NCBI GenBank assembly: GCA_902791165.1
Contig: CADAVB010000038.1
Location: forward strand, 1-37,829
Reading direction: 5' to 3'
From: an uncultured Bacteroidia bacterium
GTDB taxonomy: Bacteria; Bacteroidota; Bacteroidia; Bacteroidales; F082
Length of the DNA: 37,829 nt
Within the stretch, counting starts at the first letter, position 1; every line of letters begins with the position of its first letter. Under the pieces are notes generated by a model. That model made no database searches. It saw nothing but the letters and a program-made list of their open reading frames with translations, and was not told where the DNA came from. Below, piece after piece: positions 1 to 7,941 of this stretch. A program made the position numbers and the translations under genes.

Positions 1-2
1 TC

Positions 3-497
3 AACGAGCAAATCAATGCAGAGTTGTGGTCGGGCTATTTATACTTGAGCATGTCGCAAGACATCTACGCCAAAGGTTTCAAGGGTATCGCACATTGGTA
101 TAAGGTGCAGTTCCTTGAAGAACAAGCCCATGCCGCCATCATGATTAACTATCTGCACAGCCAAGGCGAGCGCGTTATCCTCGCCCCCATCGCCAAAGTT
201 CAAACCGAATGGAAGAGCGTCTTGGCCACATTCGAAGACACCTTGAAGCACGAGCAAAAGGTTACAGCCTTGATTAACAACTTGTGCGACATCGCCGACG
301 AGGACAAAGACCGCGCCGCGCAAAACTTCCTCGCTTGGTTCGTTGACGAGCAAGTGGAAGAAGAGGAAAACGCCCGTGACCTCATCACCCAGTGCAAGAT
401 GATTGGCGACAACATGAACGGCATGCTCGTGCTCGACAAAGAACTTGCTGCACGACAGTATGTTACACCTTCTCCGTTGGCCAATGCCGGCGAATGA
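3..497 (+). CDS. ftnA: Ferritin (5' end cut by window)
   Basis: Iron-storage ferritin, a cytosolic four-helix-bundle protein that oxidises Fe(II) at a ferroxidase centre and stores it inside a 24-subunit shell. The frame is open from the first bases of the window (NEQINAELWSGYLYLS), so the true start lies upstream and about ten residues are missing. The metal-ligand segments are visible: EEQAHA in helix B and the acidic EEQVEEEENA run in helix D. The visible 164 residues fit the usual length of about 160-175. The gene ends at a TGA and is followed by a strong hairpin terminator. A bacterioferritin is less likely because the helix motifs match prokaryotic non-haem ferritin. The symbol is by family only. 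Confidence 0.93.
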   Translation, partial: NEQINAELWSGYLYLSMSQDIYAKGFKGIAHWYKVQFLEEQAHAAIMINYLHSQGERVILAPIAKVQTEWKSVLATFEDTLKHEQKVTALINNLCDIADEDKDRAAQNFLAWFVDEQVEEEENARDLITQCKMIGDNMNGMLVLDKELAARQYVTPSPLANAGE

Positions 498-537
498 AGT
501 TCTCCATGAAAACGGTATTCGCACCGTTTCCAGCAAC

Positions 538-574
538 AAAAAACTCCGCCTCGTTTCTGAAGCGGAGTTTTTTG
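538..574. terminator. Bidirectional terminator between ferritin and subtilase genes
   Basis: A perfect inverted repeat AAACTCCGC / GCGGAGTTT (541-549 and 562-570) is flanked by an A-run on its left and a T-run on its right. It can therefore terminate the ferritin transcript on the plus strand and the subtilase transcript arriving on the minus strand. Confidence 0.85.
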
Positions 575-599
575 TTTATCACACCTTAATTTATAAAGC

Positions 600-2252
600 C
601 TAACGCATCAGCACCAACTTAACGGTTTGGCTTTCGGATCCGGAAATCACACTGACAAAGTAAATACCGGGTTCCAAACCGCTCAAGTAGTTCTCCAAAA
701 CGCTATTGCCCAGTTCGTTGCAAATGCAGTTATAGAGGCAACGGCCCATCATGTCGTAAACGGCAAAGTCGGCCTGTTCGCCACAATTCAAGGCGACACT
801 AACCGAGCCATGCGAAGGATTGGGATACACGCTGATGAGTTCTTCCTTCGTGACGCTGCTTTCGTCCACTTTGAGCATTTCAATGGCTTTTGAGAAATCG
901 GGGATGCCGTAACCATATTTGCTGTCGGGATTGGAGGCTCTGTCGCCGCTTTGGCGGACGGCGTCACAAATCTCCTGCACCGAAGCATTAGGACGCGCCT
1001 GACGCAGGCAAGCGACCGCTCCAGCCAGCACAGGAGTGGCGAACGAGGTGCCGTCGCCATTGTAATAAGGAGTGCCTCCCCATGAAATGTATCCACTGGC
1101 CACATAGGTGCTTTCTCCCATAGCCATCACATCGGGCTTGATGCGACCGTCATAGGTCGGGCCTACAGAACTGAACGAAGCACGGGTGCCATGGCTGTTC
1201 ACGGCGCCAACAGTCAAAACGTGCTCGGCATCGGAAGGAATACCCAGGGTGCAGGTGCCATCACCCTCGTTGCCGGCGGCGATGAGGCATATCATGCCAC
1301 GGCTTGCAGCGATTTCTGCACCGATGCTTGACGGGGCGGTGTTGCCGTCGAAATGCTCAAAAGGATGGTTCCATTGCCCTAAATCGAAGTCGATGTAACC
1401 CAACGAGGTGGAGCAAACATCCACACCGAGGCTGTCGGCATACTCCGCGCCCGAAACCCAGTTGTATTCCTCAACGATATTCTCGTAATCGCCGCTTTCA
1501 GTATGAATGAGGTAATAGGATGCCTTCGGGGCCGTTCCCACCATATTGTTGGGATCGTAAGCGGCCATGGTGCTCAAGCATGAGGTGCCGTGCGTGCTTT
1601 GCGAATAGACCGAAGTGGAACCGTAAACAAAGTCGCGGACACCCAACAAACGCCCTTCCTCGCGCATGTTATCGAAGCAAGGATGTATATCGGTACCGAC
1701 AAAGCCTCCGTCGAGAACGGCCACCACAACACCTGTCCCATCATAGCCTAAATCATGCAAAATGTTGGCATTCAACTGCGTAAGTTGTTTTTCAGCACCG
1801 CCGTAATAGCCATTAACACCGCGATTGGCGGCGACAGGAGACAATTCGGTGGCCATCCAGTGCTCCTTGTGCTCTTGGGCCTCTGGGTTGTTGGGGCAAT
1901 TGCGAACCGCCGAAACAAAAGCCAATTCATTGATGGCGTTGATGACACTGGTGTTGTTGGTGTAAACCGAAACGCCATTCAGCCACTTCGAGGGGTTGAG
2001 CAGTTGAGCGCCGCAATCAGCCACAGCTTGAAGATACTGCGGATTGACGGGAAGGTCGTGCTCATCCACATCAATGCCAAGATTGGCACGACGCTGCAAA
2101 GCCCGTTGGCTCAAGAAGGCTTCGGGATTGTTGATGGAATAAGGTGAGTTGTTCTTGTCGGTAAACTGAACCCAATAAATGTTAGTCGCGATTTGTGCTT
2201 GGGCAAAAACAGCGACAGCCAAAAGGATTAATAAAAAGGATAGTTTCTTCAT
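600..2252 (-). CDS. Secreted subtilisin-like (S8) serine protease with T9SS sorting domain
   Basis: Exported subtilase of 550 residues. The start chosen is the ATG at 2252, which begins a clear signal peptide (MKKLSFLLILLAVAVFAQAQ); a longer frame upstream lacks one. A prodomain-like region (about 25-160) precedes the peptidase domain. The catalytic triad is visible: Asp181 (AVLDGGF), His221 (STHGTS) and Ser403 (DGTSFATP), with the oxyanion Asn328 (AAGNEGDG). The last 75 or so residues start with VYPNPSHG and contain VYDMMGR, and end in a short beta-rich stretch, the form of a type A sorting domain. This predicts passage through the T9SS and release or surface anchoring. It is divergent from trmD, and a TAATTTTG -7 element lies on the minus strand at 2273-2280. 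Likely role: extracellular protein degradation; substrate unknown. Confidence 0.92.
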   Translation of the reverse strand: MKKLSFLLILLAVAVFAQAQIATNIYWVQFTDKNNSPYSINNPEAFLSQRALQRRANLGIDVDEHDLPVNPQYLQAVADCGAQLLNPSKWLNGVSVYTNNTSVINAINELAFVSAVRNCPNNPEAQEHKEHWMATELSPVAANRGVNGYYGGAEKQLTQLNANILHDLGYDGTGVVVAVLDGGFVGTDIHPCFDNMREEGRLLGVRDFVYGSTSVYSQSTHGTSCLSTMAAYDPNNMVGTAPKASYYLIHTESGDYENIVEEYNWVSGAEYADSLGVDVCSTSLGYIDFDLGQWNHPFEHFDGNTAPSSIGAEIAASRGMICLIAAGNEGDGTCTLGIPSDAEHVLTVGAVNSHGTRASFSSVGPTYDGRIKPDVMAMGESTYVASGYISWGGTPYYNGDGTSFATPVLAGAVACLRQARPNASVQEICDAVRQSGDRASNPDSKYGYGIPDFSKAIEMLKVDESSVTKEELISVYPNPSHGSVSVALNCGEQADFAVYDMMGRCLYNCICNELGNSVLENYLSGLEPGIYFVSVISGSESQTVKLVLMR

Positions 2253-2293
2253 ATCGATTGAATTTTGACGCGCAAAATTAAACAAAAAAACAC

Positions 2294-2301
2294 TATTTTT
2301 G
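2294..2301 (+). promoter_or_regulatory. -7 element of trmD promoter
   Basis: TATTTTTG matches the Bacteroidota -7 consensus TAnnTTTG and lies 25 bases before the trmD ATG. A TTTG at 2264-2267 could be the -33 element, but the 26-base gap is longer than usual. Confidence 0.55.
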
Positions 2302-2326
2302 CCGAAAATTTCAATTTTCATCATTT

Positions 2327-3022
2327 ATGCGCATCGACATTATCGCTGTTTTCCCTGAAATGTTCGAGGGACCGTTCACCGAAAGCATCATCAAACGCGC
2401 TGTAAACAAGGGCATTGTGGAGATTGGCCTGCACAATCTCCGCGACTACACCACCGACAAGCACCACAAGGTGGATGACTACTCGTTTGCCGCCGGTGCA
2501 GGCATGGTGATGATGATCGAACCCGTCGACAACTGCATCTGCCACCTTAAAAGTCAGCGCGACTACGACGAGGTCATCTACATGAGTCCCGACGGAGAGC
2601 TTTTAGACCAACCCTTGTGCAACCGCCTCTCGATGAAACAAAACCTCATCATCCTTTGCGGTCATTACAAAGGCATCGACGAGCGCATACGCGAGCACCT
2701 GATTACCAAAGAGATAAGCATTGGTAACTATGTGCTTTCCGGCGGCGAGTTGGGAGCTGCCGTATTGGTCGATAGCCTTGTGCGCCTCATTCCGGGCAGC
2801 TTGGGCGACGAAACCTCTGCCCTCTCCGACTCGTTCCAAGACGGATTGGTGTCGCCACCCGTTTACACCCGTCCGCGCAACTATAAGGGCTGGGAAGTTC
2901 CTGAAATCCTTTTATCGGGCAACGACCTGAAAATCAGCGAATGGAAAATGGAGCAAGCCCTGCAACGCACTCAGGCGCGCCGCCCCGAAATGTACGAAAA
3001 TTTCAAAAAAAGCCAACAATAA
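2327..3022 (+). CDS. trmD: tRNA (guanine-N1)-methyltransferase TrmD
   Basis: SPOUT-class methyltransferase that makes m1G37 next to the anticodon in tRNAs reading CNN codons, preventing +1 frameshifts. It acts as a homodimer in the cytosol with S-adenosylmethionine. The 231 residues match the usual length. The knot region that binds the methyl donor is visible as [12 protein letters not shown] (about 111-122) and [12 protein letters not shown] (about 132-143). The C-terminal domain ends with the family-typical [15 protein letters not shown] segment. The ATG at 2327 gives the canonical [13 protein letters not shown] start. rplS lies 72 bases downstream, the conserved trmD-rplS pairing, although rplS also has its own promoter here. 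Confidence 0.97.
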   Translation: MRIDIIAVFPEMFEGPFTESIIKRAVNKGIVEIGLHNLRDYTTDKHHKVDDYSFAAGAGMVMMIEPVDNCICHLKSQRDYDEVIYMSPDGELLDQPLCNRLSMKQNLIILCGHYKGIDERIREHLITKEISIGNYVLSGGELGAAVLVDSLVRLIPGSLGDETSALSDSFQDGLVSPPVYTRPRNYKGWEVPEILLSGNDLKISEWKMEQALQRTQARRPEMYENFKKSQQ

Positions 3023-3026
3023 ATAG

Positions 3027-3054
3027 TTGCGTATTGAAATAATTTGTACCTTTG
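3027..3054 (+). promoter_or_regulatory. rplS promoter
   Basis: TTG at 3027-3029, a 17-base spacer and TACCTTTG at 3047-3054 fit the Bacteroidota -33/-7 consensus. The -7 element lies 40 bases before the rplS start, leaving a short 5' leader. Confidence 0.75.
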
Positions 3055-3094
3055 CAGCCACTTTTTAGGGAAAAATATATAAAATTAACATAAA

Positions 3095-3448
3095 ATGAGC
3101 AAGAACGCATTAATTCAATTCGTTGAAGATCAAATCGTTGTAAAAGATTTTCCGAAGTTCAGAGCAGGTGACACCGTCACCGTGACCTACAAGATCATCG
3201 AAGGTCAAAAGGAACGTATGCAGAAGTTCCAAGGCATTGTTATCAAGCGTAGCGGCCAAGGCAAGACTGGCACGTTCACCATCCGCAAGATTTCCAACAA
3301 CATCGGCGTTGAGCGCTGCTTCCCCATCGCCTCCCCGATGATTGAGAACATCGAGGTGAACAAGTTCGGCGCTGTCCGCAAGTCGCGCATCTACTACCTG
3401 CGCGGTCTGCGTGGTAAGAAAGCCAGAATCAAGGAAGCCAAAAAGTGA
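3095..3448 (+). CDS. rplS: Large ribosomal subunit protein bL19
   Basis: Ribosomal protein L19 of the 50S subunit, located at the interface with the 30S subunit. The 117 residues match the usual length of about 115-120. The family signature is seen: FRAGDTVTVTYKIIEG, then RMQKFQGIVIKRSGQG, FTIRKISNNIGVERCFP and the basic end RKSRIYYLRGLRGKKARIKE. It follows trmD and is followed by a strong terminator. Confidence 0.98.
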   Translation: MSKNALIQFVEDQIVVKDFPKFRAGDTVTVTYKIIEGQKERMQKFQGIVIKRSGQGKTGTFTIRKISNNIGVERCFPIASPMIENIEVNKFGAVRKSRIYYLRGLRGKKARIKEAKK

Positions 3449-3469
3449 TTCCTTGCTGCAAAACAAAAG

Positions 3470-3501
3470 AAAAGCTCCGAACAATTGTCCGGAGCTTTTT
3501 T
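3470..3501. terminator. Terminator between rplS and symporter gene
   Basis: Inverted repeat AAAAGCTCCG (3470-3479) / CGGAGCTTTT (3490-3499) is followed by a T-run. The left side is A-rich, so the hairpin can also end the minus-strand symporter transcript, whose stop codon is at 3503-3505. Confidence 0.88.
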
Positions 3502-3502
3502 G

Positions 3503-4912
3503 TTATTCCTTCTTCTTTCGCTTGAAGATTTTCGTCCGCAGCATGAAGATGGTTAGCGCGGCCCAAAAAATGACCAACACGCCGAGCGTAATCCAAGTGG
3601 CACGGAGGCTTTGCGGCGCATAGCCCATCAAAAGCAACACTGGGAAGCCCAACACGATGGCCGACAGCGTTTGCAGCACAAGGTTGTTGGCGGCAGGCGT
3701 TTCAAACTTCGGGTCGATTTCGCGAAGCAGAATCATACCATTGCTCGCCGTGCCCGTCAGCATTCCGAACATCGAGAAGAAACCCTCGTACTTGTAGTCG
3801 GGATAAAGATGCTTGGAGATAATGAGCACATAAATAAAGGTGACCAAAGCGCCCAACGCAACGATGATGGCGAAAGGCAACACGAACTTGCCGAAGTTCT
3901 CGAAACTGATGGCCGCCGTTCCCGCCACAATCATAATGTCGAAGCAAAAGCCGCTAATACGGTTGAGCATATAATTATTAATGTACTCTCGACTCATCAG
4001 CTTGGCTTTCTTGAACCGTTTCAGGATGGTTTTAAACAAGATGCCAAACAAGGTGCCAATTAAGAAGTTGAAGCCCCAAAGCATGGGTTTGAGCGTGTTG
4101 GTACCAAAGTTGCCCAACTCCATGCCTTGAATCCAGTTCGTGAACAGATACACAAGGAAATAGACAAACAGCACCATGCAAATCTGCACCGACAACTTAT
4201 CGATTGACTCGGCATCGGGAATTTCGCCCTTGCTTTCGTAATCTTCCAAGGTATTCATCTGTGCCTCCGCGATTTTCTTTCTCGAAAGGATGCCTTTACG
4301 ACGTAGAATATTCATGTAAATCACGCCCACGACGCTGCCCACGATGAAGCCCGTGGCCGCAATCGAGAGGCCGAAATCCGCGCCCGGAAAGTCGATGCCC
4401 TGTTCCGTGGCCCAGCCCGTGAAAATCTTGCCGAAGTTCAAGGCCTGCCCTGGACCTTGTCCATAGCCCATCGGCAGCAGCAAACCGGCGGCGTAGAACA
4501 ACCTTTTGCCGAAATAGAAGAACAACATGGAAACAATGAGGCCCACGATGCCTTGGATGACATAGGTTGAGGCCGTCAAGGCTCCTGTTTCAATCACTTT
4601 CATCGGCGTGGATTTCGATTCTATCTTATTGTTTTTCAACGCCAAGGCCACGAAACCCAAGCCCAAGGCATGATAGGTCACCACTTCCATCATCGGTTTG
4701 TTGATGATATTGCGGCAGTCAGGAAAAGCCTTGAAAACCAGCAGCAGCAAGCCGCCGAGCAAAGCGGATGGCAACAGGCTTTTGTTCAAGAAAGGCACCT
4801 TGGTTCTCAACACGTTGCCAAGCAGAAGGGCCGTCGCCAAAATGCAGAATTGCACCAACCATTGCCAAGCCTCGGGCCGGTCAAAGGTCATTACGGAAAC
4901 GTCTAAAAGCAT
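3503..4912 (-). CDS. Sodium/glutamate symporter-like membrane protein (GltS-type)
   Basis: Inner-membrane protein of 469 residues, mostly hydrophobic, with about ten to twelve membrane helices in two halves separated by a charged cytoplasmic loop (about 210-245, rich in K and E). Each half contains a glycine-rich segment: LLPMGYGQGPGQALNFGK near 148-165 and FGMLTGTASNGMILLRE near 385-400. These resemble the re-entrant loops of the GltS sodium:glutamate symporters, and the length fits. Substrate is inferred by family only, and a different carboxylate is possible. The start is the ATG at 4912; there is no overlap with neighbours. Separated from rplS by a shared terminator, it is likely transcribed alone. 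Confidence 0.65.
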   Translation of the reverse strand: MLLDVSVMTFDRPEAWQWLVQFCILATALLLGNVLRTKVPFLNKSLLPSALLGGLLLLVFKAFPDCRNIINKPMMEVVTYHALGLGFVALALKNNKIESKSTPMKVIETGALTASTYVIQGIVGLIVSMLFFYFGKRLFYAAGLLLPMGYGQGPGQALNFGKIFTGWATEQGIDFPGADFGLSIAATGFIVGSVVGVIYMNILRRKGILSRKKIAEAQMNTLEDYESKGEIPDAESIDKLSVQICMVLFVYFLVYLFTNWIQGMELGNFGTNTLKPMLWGFNFLIGTLFGILFKTILKRFKKAKLMSREYINNYMLNRISGFCFDIMIVAGTAAISFENFGKFVLPFAIIVALGALVTFIYVLIISKHLYPDYKYEGFFSMFGMLTGTASNGMILLREIDPKFETPAANNLVLQTLSAIVLGFPVLLLMGYAPQSLRATWITLGVLVIFWAALTIFMLRTKIFKRKKKE

Positions 4913-4934
4913 ATATCTAAGTATTTGATTATAC

Positions 4935-5255
4935 TTATTGGAGTTTTACCGCAGTGCCTGAAGCGGAAACCATCAGCATCGAACCGCTTTGGCCCAACAC
5001 TTCATAATCCATATCGATGCCCACCACAGCATCCGCATTCACTTGTCGAGCCCGTTCTTCCAATTCTCTCAAGGCTTGGGCGCGAGCATTGATCAACTCT
5101 TGTTCGTATGAACCAGAGCGTCCGCCAACGAAATCGCGAAGGCTGGCCTTAAAATCCTTAATAAAATTCACTCCGGAAATCACTTCTCCGAACACAACAC
5201 CTTTGTATTCAGTGATGGTGTGACCTTCAATGGTCGGTGTAGTTGTTAGTATCAT
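4935..5255 (-). CDS. YbjQ/UPF0145 family protein
   Basis: Small cytosolic protein of 106 residues matching the YbjQ (UPF0145, 'putative heavy-metal-binding') family: the start [20 protein letters not shown], then [24 protein letters not shown], and [16 protein letters not shown] near 70-85. Family members form pentamers; the biochemical role is not established. It sits 22 bases upstream of the GltS-type gene on the same strand, so the two are probably cotranscribed from the promoter at 5282-5314. Confidence 0.9.
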   Translation of the reverse strand: MILTTTPTIEGHTITEYKGVVFGEVISGVNFIKDFKASLRDFVGGRSGSYEQELINARAQALRELEERARQVNADAVVGIDMDYEVLGQSGSMLMVSASGTAVKLQ

Positions 5256-5281
5256 GATGCAAAAGATTTAGTTTTCTGCCG

Positions 5282-5314
5282 CAAAAATAATGTATTTTTC
5301 AATCAATGCACAAA
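5282..5314 (-). promoter_or_regulatory. Promoter of YbjQ-family gene
   Basis: On the minus strand TTTG (5311-5314), a 21-base spacer and TATTTTTG (5282-5289) match the Bacteroidota consensus. It overlaps the divergent promoter of the chromate-transporter pair. Confidence 0.7.
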
Positions 5315-5328
5315 AACCTTTAATTTTG
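5297..5328 (+). promoter_or_regulatory. Promoter of chromate transporter pair, probably leaderless
   Basis: TTTC (5297-5300), a 20-base spacer and TAATTTTG (5321-5328). Only four bases (CGCC) separate the -7 element from the ATG at 5333, so transcription probably begins at or next to the start codon. Confidence 0.65.
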
Positions 5329-5332
5329 CGCC

Positions 5333-5896
5333 ATGAAAAAACCGCTTCAATTGTTTTGGTCCTTTTTCAAAATCGGGGCCTTCACCCTTGGCGGCGGCTA
5401 TGCCATGCTTTCAATGGTGGAGAAGGCCGTCGTCGATCAAAAGAAATGGATTCCCACCGACGAGTTTTGGGACATGATCGCTGTGGTGCAGTCGCTTCCG
5501 GGCGTGTTTGCGGTCAATACGGCCTTGTATGTCGGGCATCGCGTGGCCGGCACCAAAGGCGCTTTTGCCGCCATGCTCGGCGCCATCATCCCATCCATCA
5601 CCATTATATTATTATTGGCCACCGTTTTCCGCGAATACCGCGACCAACCCGTGGTGGAGCGTATCTTCAAGGGCATCCGCCCTTGCGTGGTCGCGCTCAT
5701 CCTCGCCCCTTCCCTACGGATGATCAAGTCGGCCAAGGTGACTTGGAAAACCGCAATCATCCCCATCACCACGGTGTTTCTGATTTGGTGGTGCAAGATT
5801 TCGCCCGCCTACGTCATCCTAGCGGCCATCGCGGGTAGCCTCATCTATGCACTGATTATTAATAGGAATGTCAAAAACAAGGAGGCCAAGCCATGA
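5333..5896 (+). CDS. chrA: Chromate transporter, short-chain subunit 1
   Basis: Inner-membrane protein of 187 residues of the CHR family, short-chain type, where two half-size proteins together equal one full-length ChrA. The CHR signature is seen near the N-terminus: FFKIGAFTLGGGYAML, followed by WIPTDEFWDMIAVVQSLPGVFAVNTA. About five membrane helices follow. The family is known for chromate efflux and may carry other oxyanions such as sulfate. The stop overlaps the start of the second subunit by four bases (ATGA), so translation is coupled. The start lies four bases after a -7 element. Confidence 0.92.
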   Translation: MKKPLQLFWSFFKIGAFTLGGGYAMLSMVEKAVVDQKKWIPTDEFWDMIAVVQSLPGVFAVNTALYVGHRVAGTKGAFAAMLGAIIPSITIILLLATVFREYRDQPVVERIFKGIRPCVVALILAPSLRMIKSAKVTWKTAIIPITTVFLIWWCKISPAYVILAAIAGSLIYALIINRNVKNKEAKP

Positions 5897-6432
5897 TTTA
5901 CCTGCAACTGCTTTGGGTTTTCGTAAAAATCGGCGTGTTGGGCTTTGGCGGCGGCTATGCCATGCTCTCGCTCATCCAACACGAGGTGGTGGACCACTAC
6001 GGCTGGATGAACACCACCGAGTTTGCCGACATGGTGGCCATCTCGCAAATGACCCCCGGCCCGATTTCCATCAATTTGGCGACCTACGTGGGCTACACCA
6101 CAGCAGGTTTCGGCGGTTCGCTTTTGGCCTCGTTCGCGCTTTGCCTGCCGTCCATTGTCATGGTGTATCTCATCCTCAAACTCTTCATGAGCAAGCAGAA
6201 CAACGCACTGATGGACAACACTTTGAAAGGTTTGAAACCTGCCATTGCCGGACTTATCTTCGCCGCTGGCCTTTCGATGATGAACCTGCAAAACTTTCCC
6301 GACTTTGGCTGCGGACAATACAACATCAGCGTGGTCATCTGCGTTTTGGCGTTTGTGGCATCGTATTTCTTCAAAGCCAACCCGATTTTGCTCATCGTGC
6401 TGTCAGGAATAGTCGGGTATTTTGTTTATTAG
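5893..6432 (+). CDS. chrA: Chromate transporter, short-chain subunit 2
   Basis: Second half-size CHR protein, 179 residues, paralogous to its upstream neighbour: FVKIGVLGFGGGYAMLS near 10-26, then WMNTTEFADMVAISQMTPGPISINLATYVGY. The MTPGPI segment is the family's conserved proline motif, where subunit 1 has LPGVF. It ends in a hydrophobic LLIVLSGIVGYFVY tail. It starts inside the last codons of subunit 1 and presumably forms a heterodimer with it. No hairpin terminator is seen between its stop and the tRNA genes. Confidence 0.92.
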   Translation: MIYLQLLWVFVKIGVLGFGGGYAMLSLIQHEVVDHYGWMNTTEFADMVAISQMTPGPISINLATYVGYTTAGFGGSLLASFALCLPSIVMVYLILKLFMSKQNNALMDNTLKGLKPAIAGLIFAAGLSMMNLQNFPDFGCGQYNISVVICVLAFVASYFFKANPILLIVLSGIVGYFVY

Positions 6433-6551
6433 GTTCAAAAAACCATTCTAACAGTCCCATTTCATATTCTTCTATTTATTTGATAATCAAACGACAAGAA
6501 GAAAAATCAAAAAAAAGTGACAAAAAAGAGTGCTGGTGTTGAAAAATTGAC

Positions 6552-6559
6552 TATTTTTG
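6552..6559 (+). promoter_or_regulatory. -7 element upstream of tRNA-Ser
   Basis: TATTTTTG lies 18 bases before the first base of the mature tRNA. No good -33 element is seen at the normal spacing. Confidence 0.5.
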
Positions 6560-6577
6560 CACCGCAAATCACGCGCT

Positions 6578-6666
6578 GGAGAGGTGGGTGAGTGGCTGAA
6601 ACCAACAGTTTGCTAAACTGTCGTACTCTGCAAAGGGTACCGGGGGTTCGAATCCCCCCTTCTCCG
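6578..6666 (+). tRNA. tRNA-Ser (anticodon GCU)
   Basis: Class II tRNA of 89 bases with a long variable arm. The acceptor stem GGAGAGG (6578-6584) pairs with CTTCTCC (6659-6665), and the discriminator base is G. The anticodon GCT is at 6612-6614 in a loop closed by CAGTTT/AAACTG. The T arm contains GGTTCGAATCC. CCA is not encoded. It reads AGC and AGU codons. Confidence 0.96.
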
Positions 6667-6676
6667 CGAAAGAATG

Positions 6677-6703
6677 AAGACGATGCTAAATCGTCTTTTT
6701 TTT
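6677..6703 (+). terminator. Terminator after tRNA-Ser
   Basis: Stem AAGACGAT (6677-6684) / ATCGTCTT (6690-6697) with a five-base loop and a run of Ts to 6703, placed exactly between the two tRNA genes. The T-run abuts the first base of tRNA-Pro, so read-through may supply tRNA-Pro transcription. Confidence 0.75.
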
Positions 6704-6778
6704 CGGGGTATGGCGCAGTCCGGCTAGCGCACCTGCTTTGGGAGCAGGGGGTCGAAGGTTCGAATCCTTTTGCCCCGA
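6704..6778 (+). tRNA. tRNA-Pro (anticodon UGG)
   Basis: tRNA of 75 bases. The acceptor stem CGGGGTA (6704-6710) pairs with TGCCCCG (6771-6777), with discriminator A. The anticodon stem CCTGC/GCAGG encloses the loop TTTGGGA, giving TGG at 6739-6741. The T arm has GGTTCGAATCC. CCA is not encoded. It reads CCN codons, mainly CCA and CCG. Confidence 0.96.
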
Positions 6779-6790
6779 CGATGCAAATCA

Positions 6791-6824
6791 AGGAGTTACG
6801 AAAATTCGCAACTCCTGTTTTTGT
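6791..6824 (+). terminator. Terminator after tRNA-Pro
   Basis: Stem AGGAGTT (6791-6797) / AACTCCT (6810-6816) followed by GTTTTTGTTTT. It ends the tRNA unit just before the convergent nth gene. Confidence 0.8.
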
Positions 6825-6848
6825 TTTCTCACCTAAGTCTGGAGGCAT

Positions 6849-7505
6849 TTAAAGCTTATCCTTGCTTTTTTTCGAGTAAAAATCGCAAATCGCTGTGATT
6901 CCGCACGTTTCGCATTTCGGCTTGCGGGCAAGGCAGACATATCGCCCATGCAGAATCAGCCAATGGTGCGCCTTGGAAATCACCGCCTTGGGCAAATGGG
7001 CCACCAAAGTTTTCTCGGTTTCCAGCACGTTCTTGGAGTTTTTGGTCAGGCCGATGCGGTTGGCGACGCGAAAAACATGCGTGTCAACAGGCATGGCCGG
7101 CTGGTCGAAGGCCACGGCCATCATCACATTGGCGGTCTTGCGACCCACGCCGGGTAGTTTTTGCAAATCGTCCAAGTTATTGGGAACCACAGCATTGAAA
7201 TCACGCACCAACGCTTGAGCCATGCCCAAGAGGTTCTTCGCCTTGTTGTTGGGATAGGAAATGCTTTTGATATAGGTATAGATCTCCTCAACGGAGGAAT
7301 TGGCCATGTCTTGTGCTGTCGGAAAACGCCGAAACAATGCAGGCGTAGTCATGTTCACGCGCTTGTCGGTGCATTGCGCCGAAAGGATGACGGCCACCAA
7401 AAGCTGGTACGGATTCTCGTATTGCAACTCCGACTCGGCCACGGGCATGTGCTCCGAGAAATGGGCCACAAAAGAGTCGTATTTCTGCAGTAACTTGGAC
7501 TTCAT
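6849..7505 (-). CDS. nth: Endonuclease III
   Basis: Bifunctional DNA glycosylase/AP lyase of base excision repair that removes oxidised pyrimidines. It has 218 residues. The helix-hairpin-helix LPGVGRKTANVM carries the catalytic Lys123, and VDTHVFRVANRIG carries Asp141. Four cysteines near the end, spaced C-x6-C-x2-C-x5-C (Cys191, 198, 201, 207), form the [4Fe-4S] cluster site. The start is the ATG at 7505 because it overlaps the TGA of the upstream gene (TGATG), implying translational coupling with that unknown protein. Confidence 0.97.
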   Translation of the reverse strand: MKSKLLQKYDSFVAHFSEHMPVAESELQYENPYQLLVAVILSAQCTDKRVNMTTPALFRRFPTAQDMANSSVEEIYTYIKSISYPNNKAKNLLGMAQALVRDFNAVVPNNLDDLQKLPGVGRKTANVMMAVAFDQPAMPVDTHVFRVANRIGLTKNSKNVLETEKTLVAHLPKAVISKAHHWLILHGRYVCLARKPKCETCGITAICDFYSKKSKDKL

Positions 7506-7864
7506 CAAATTATATCCCCTTGTTCATCAACGAGAACGCCCCAGCTGACCGCCGTCATCTTGTCGCCCTCGAAAAAGAAATCGACGAGTTCCTTCGTGAG
7601 GTCGAAAACCTTCTTTCCGTACAGCGTAGCCTCTTGGTTTTCGGTCTCGAAGCAAGCCACCACCGACTTGGTAATGCCTTCGAAATAGATGTTGGTGGCG
7701 AGGTTGTCGTATTGGTAGAAAACGGAGCGGTTGCCCGTCTCTTCCATGTCGCTCAGCTCCTCGTAGAAGTCGGGCATGTTCAGCAGCTTGACCGTATCGT
7801 CAAGCGTCATTCCGAAAGGTATTTCGCCGTAGCCTTTCAGCGGCATGATGGTAAAGTTCTGCAT
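7505..7864 (-). CDS. Conserved-looking protein of unknown function, coupled to nth
   Basis: Acidic cytosolic protein of 119 residues that I do not recognise. It starts MQNFTIMPLKGYGEIPFGM and has no signal peptide or membrane helix. Alternating short hydrophobic strands (SVFYQY, NIYFEGI, SVVACFE, MTAVSWGVLVD) suggest a small alpha/beta fold. A TTG start at 7894 is possible by frame, but it coincides with the -7 element of the predicted promoter, so the ATG at 7864 is preferred. Its TGA overlaps the nth ATG. The coupling suggests only coexpression; the function is open. Confidence 0.75.
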   Translation of the reverse strand: MQNFTIMPLKGYGEIPFGMTLDDTVKLLNMPDFYEELSDMEETGNRSVFYQYDNLATNIYFEGITKSVVACFETENQEATLYGKKVFDLTKELVDFFFEGDKMTAVSWGVLVDEQGDII

Positions 7865-7891
7865 ATCGTCTTTCAATTCAGTTTCAGCCGA

Positions 7892-7923
7892 CAATAATAC
7901 GGCTTTTCTCCCTATTCGCCAAA
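7892..7923 (-). promoter_or_regulatory. Promoter of the unknown gene and nth
   Basis: On the minus strand TTTG (7920-7923), a 20-base spacer and TATTATTG (7892-7899), one mismatch from TAnnTTTG. It lies 28 bases before the chosen ATG and 18 bases after the permease stop. Confidence 0.55.
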
Positions 7924-7941
7924 TTTTTCAGCAATTTATAA

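Noticed and set aside
6507..6848. Minus-strand open frame across the two tRNA genes
   Set aside because: It is the complement of tRNA-Ser and tRNA-Pro and their terminators, a common source of false proteins.
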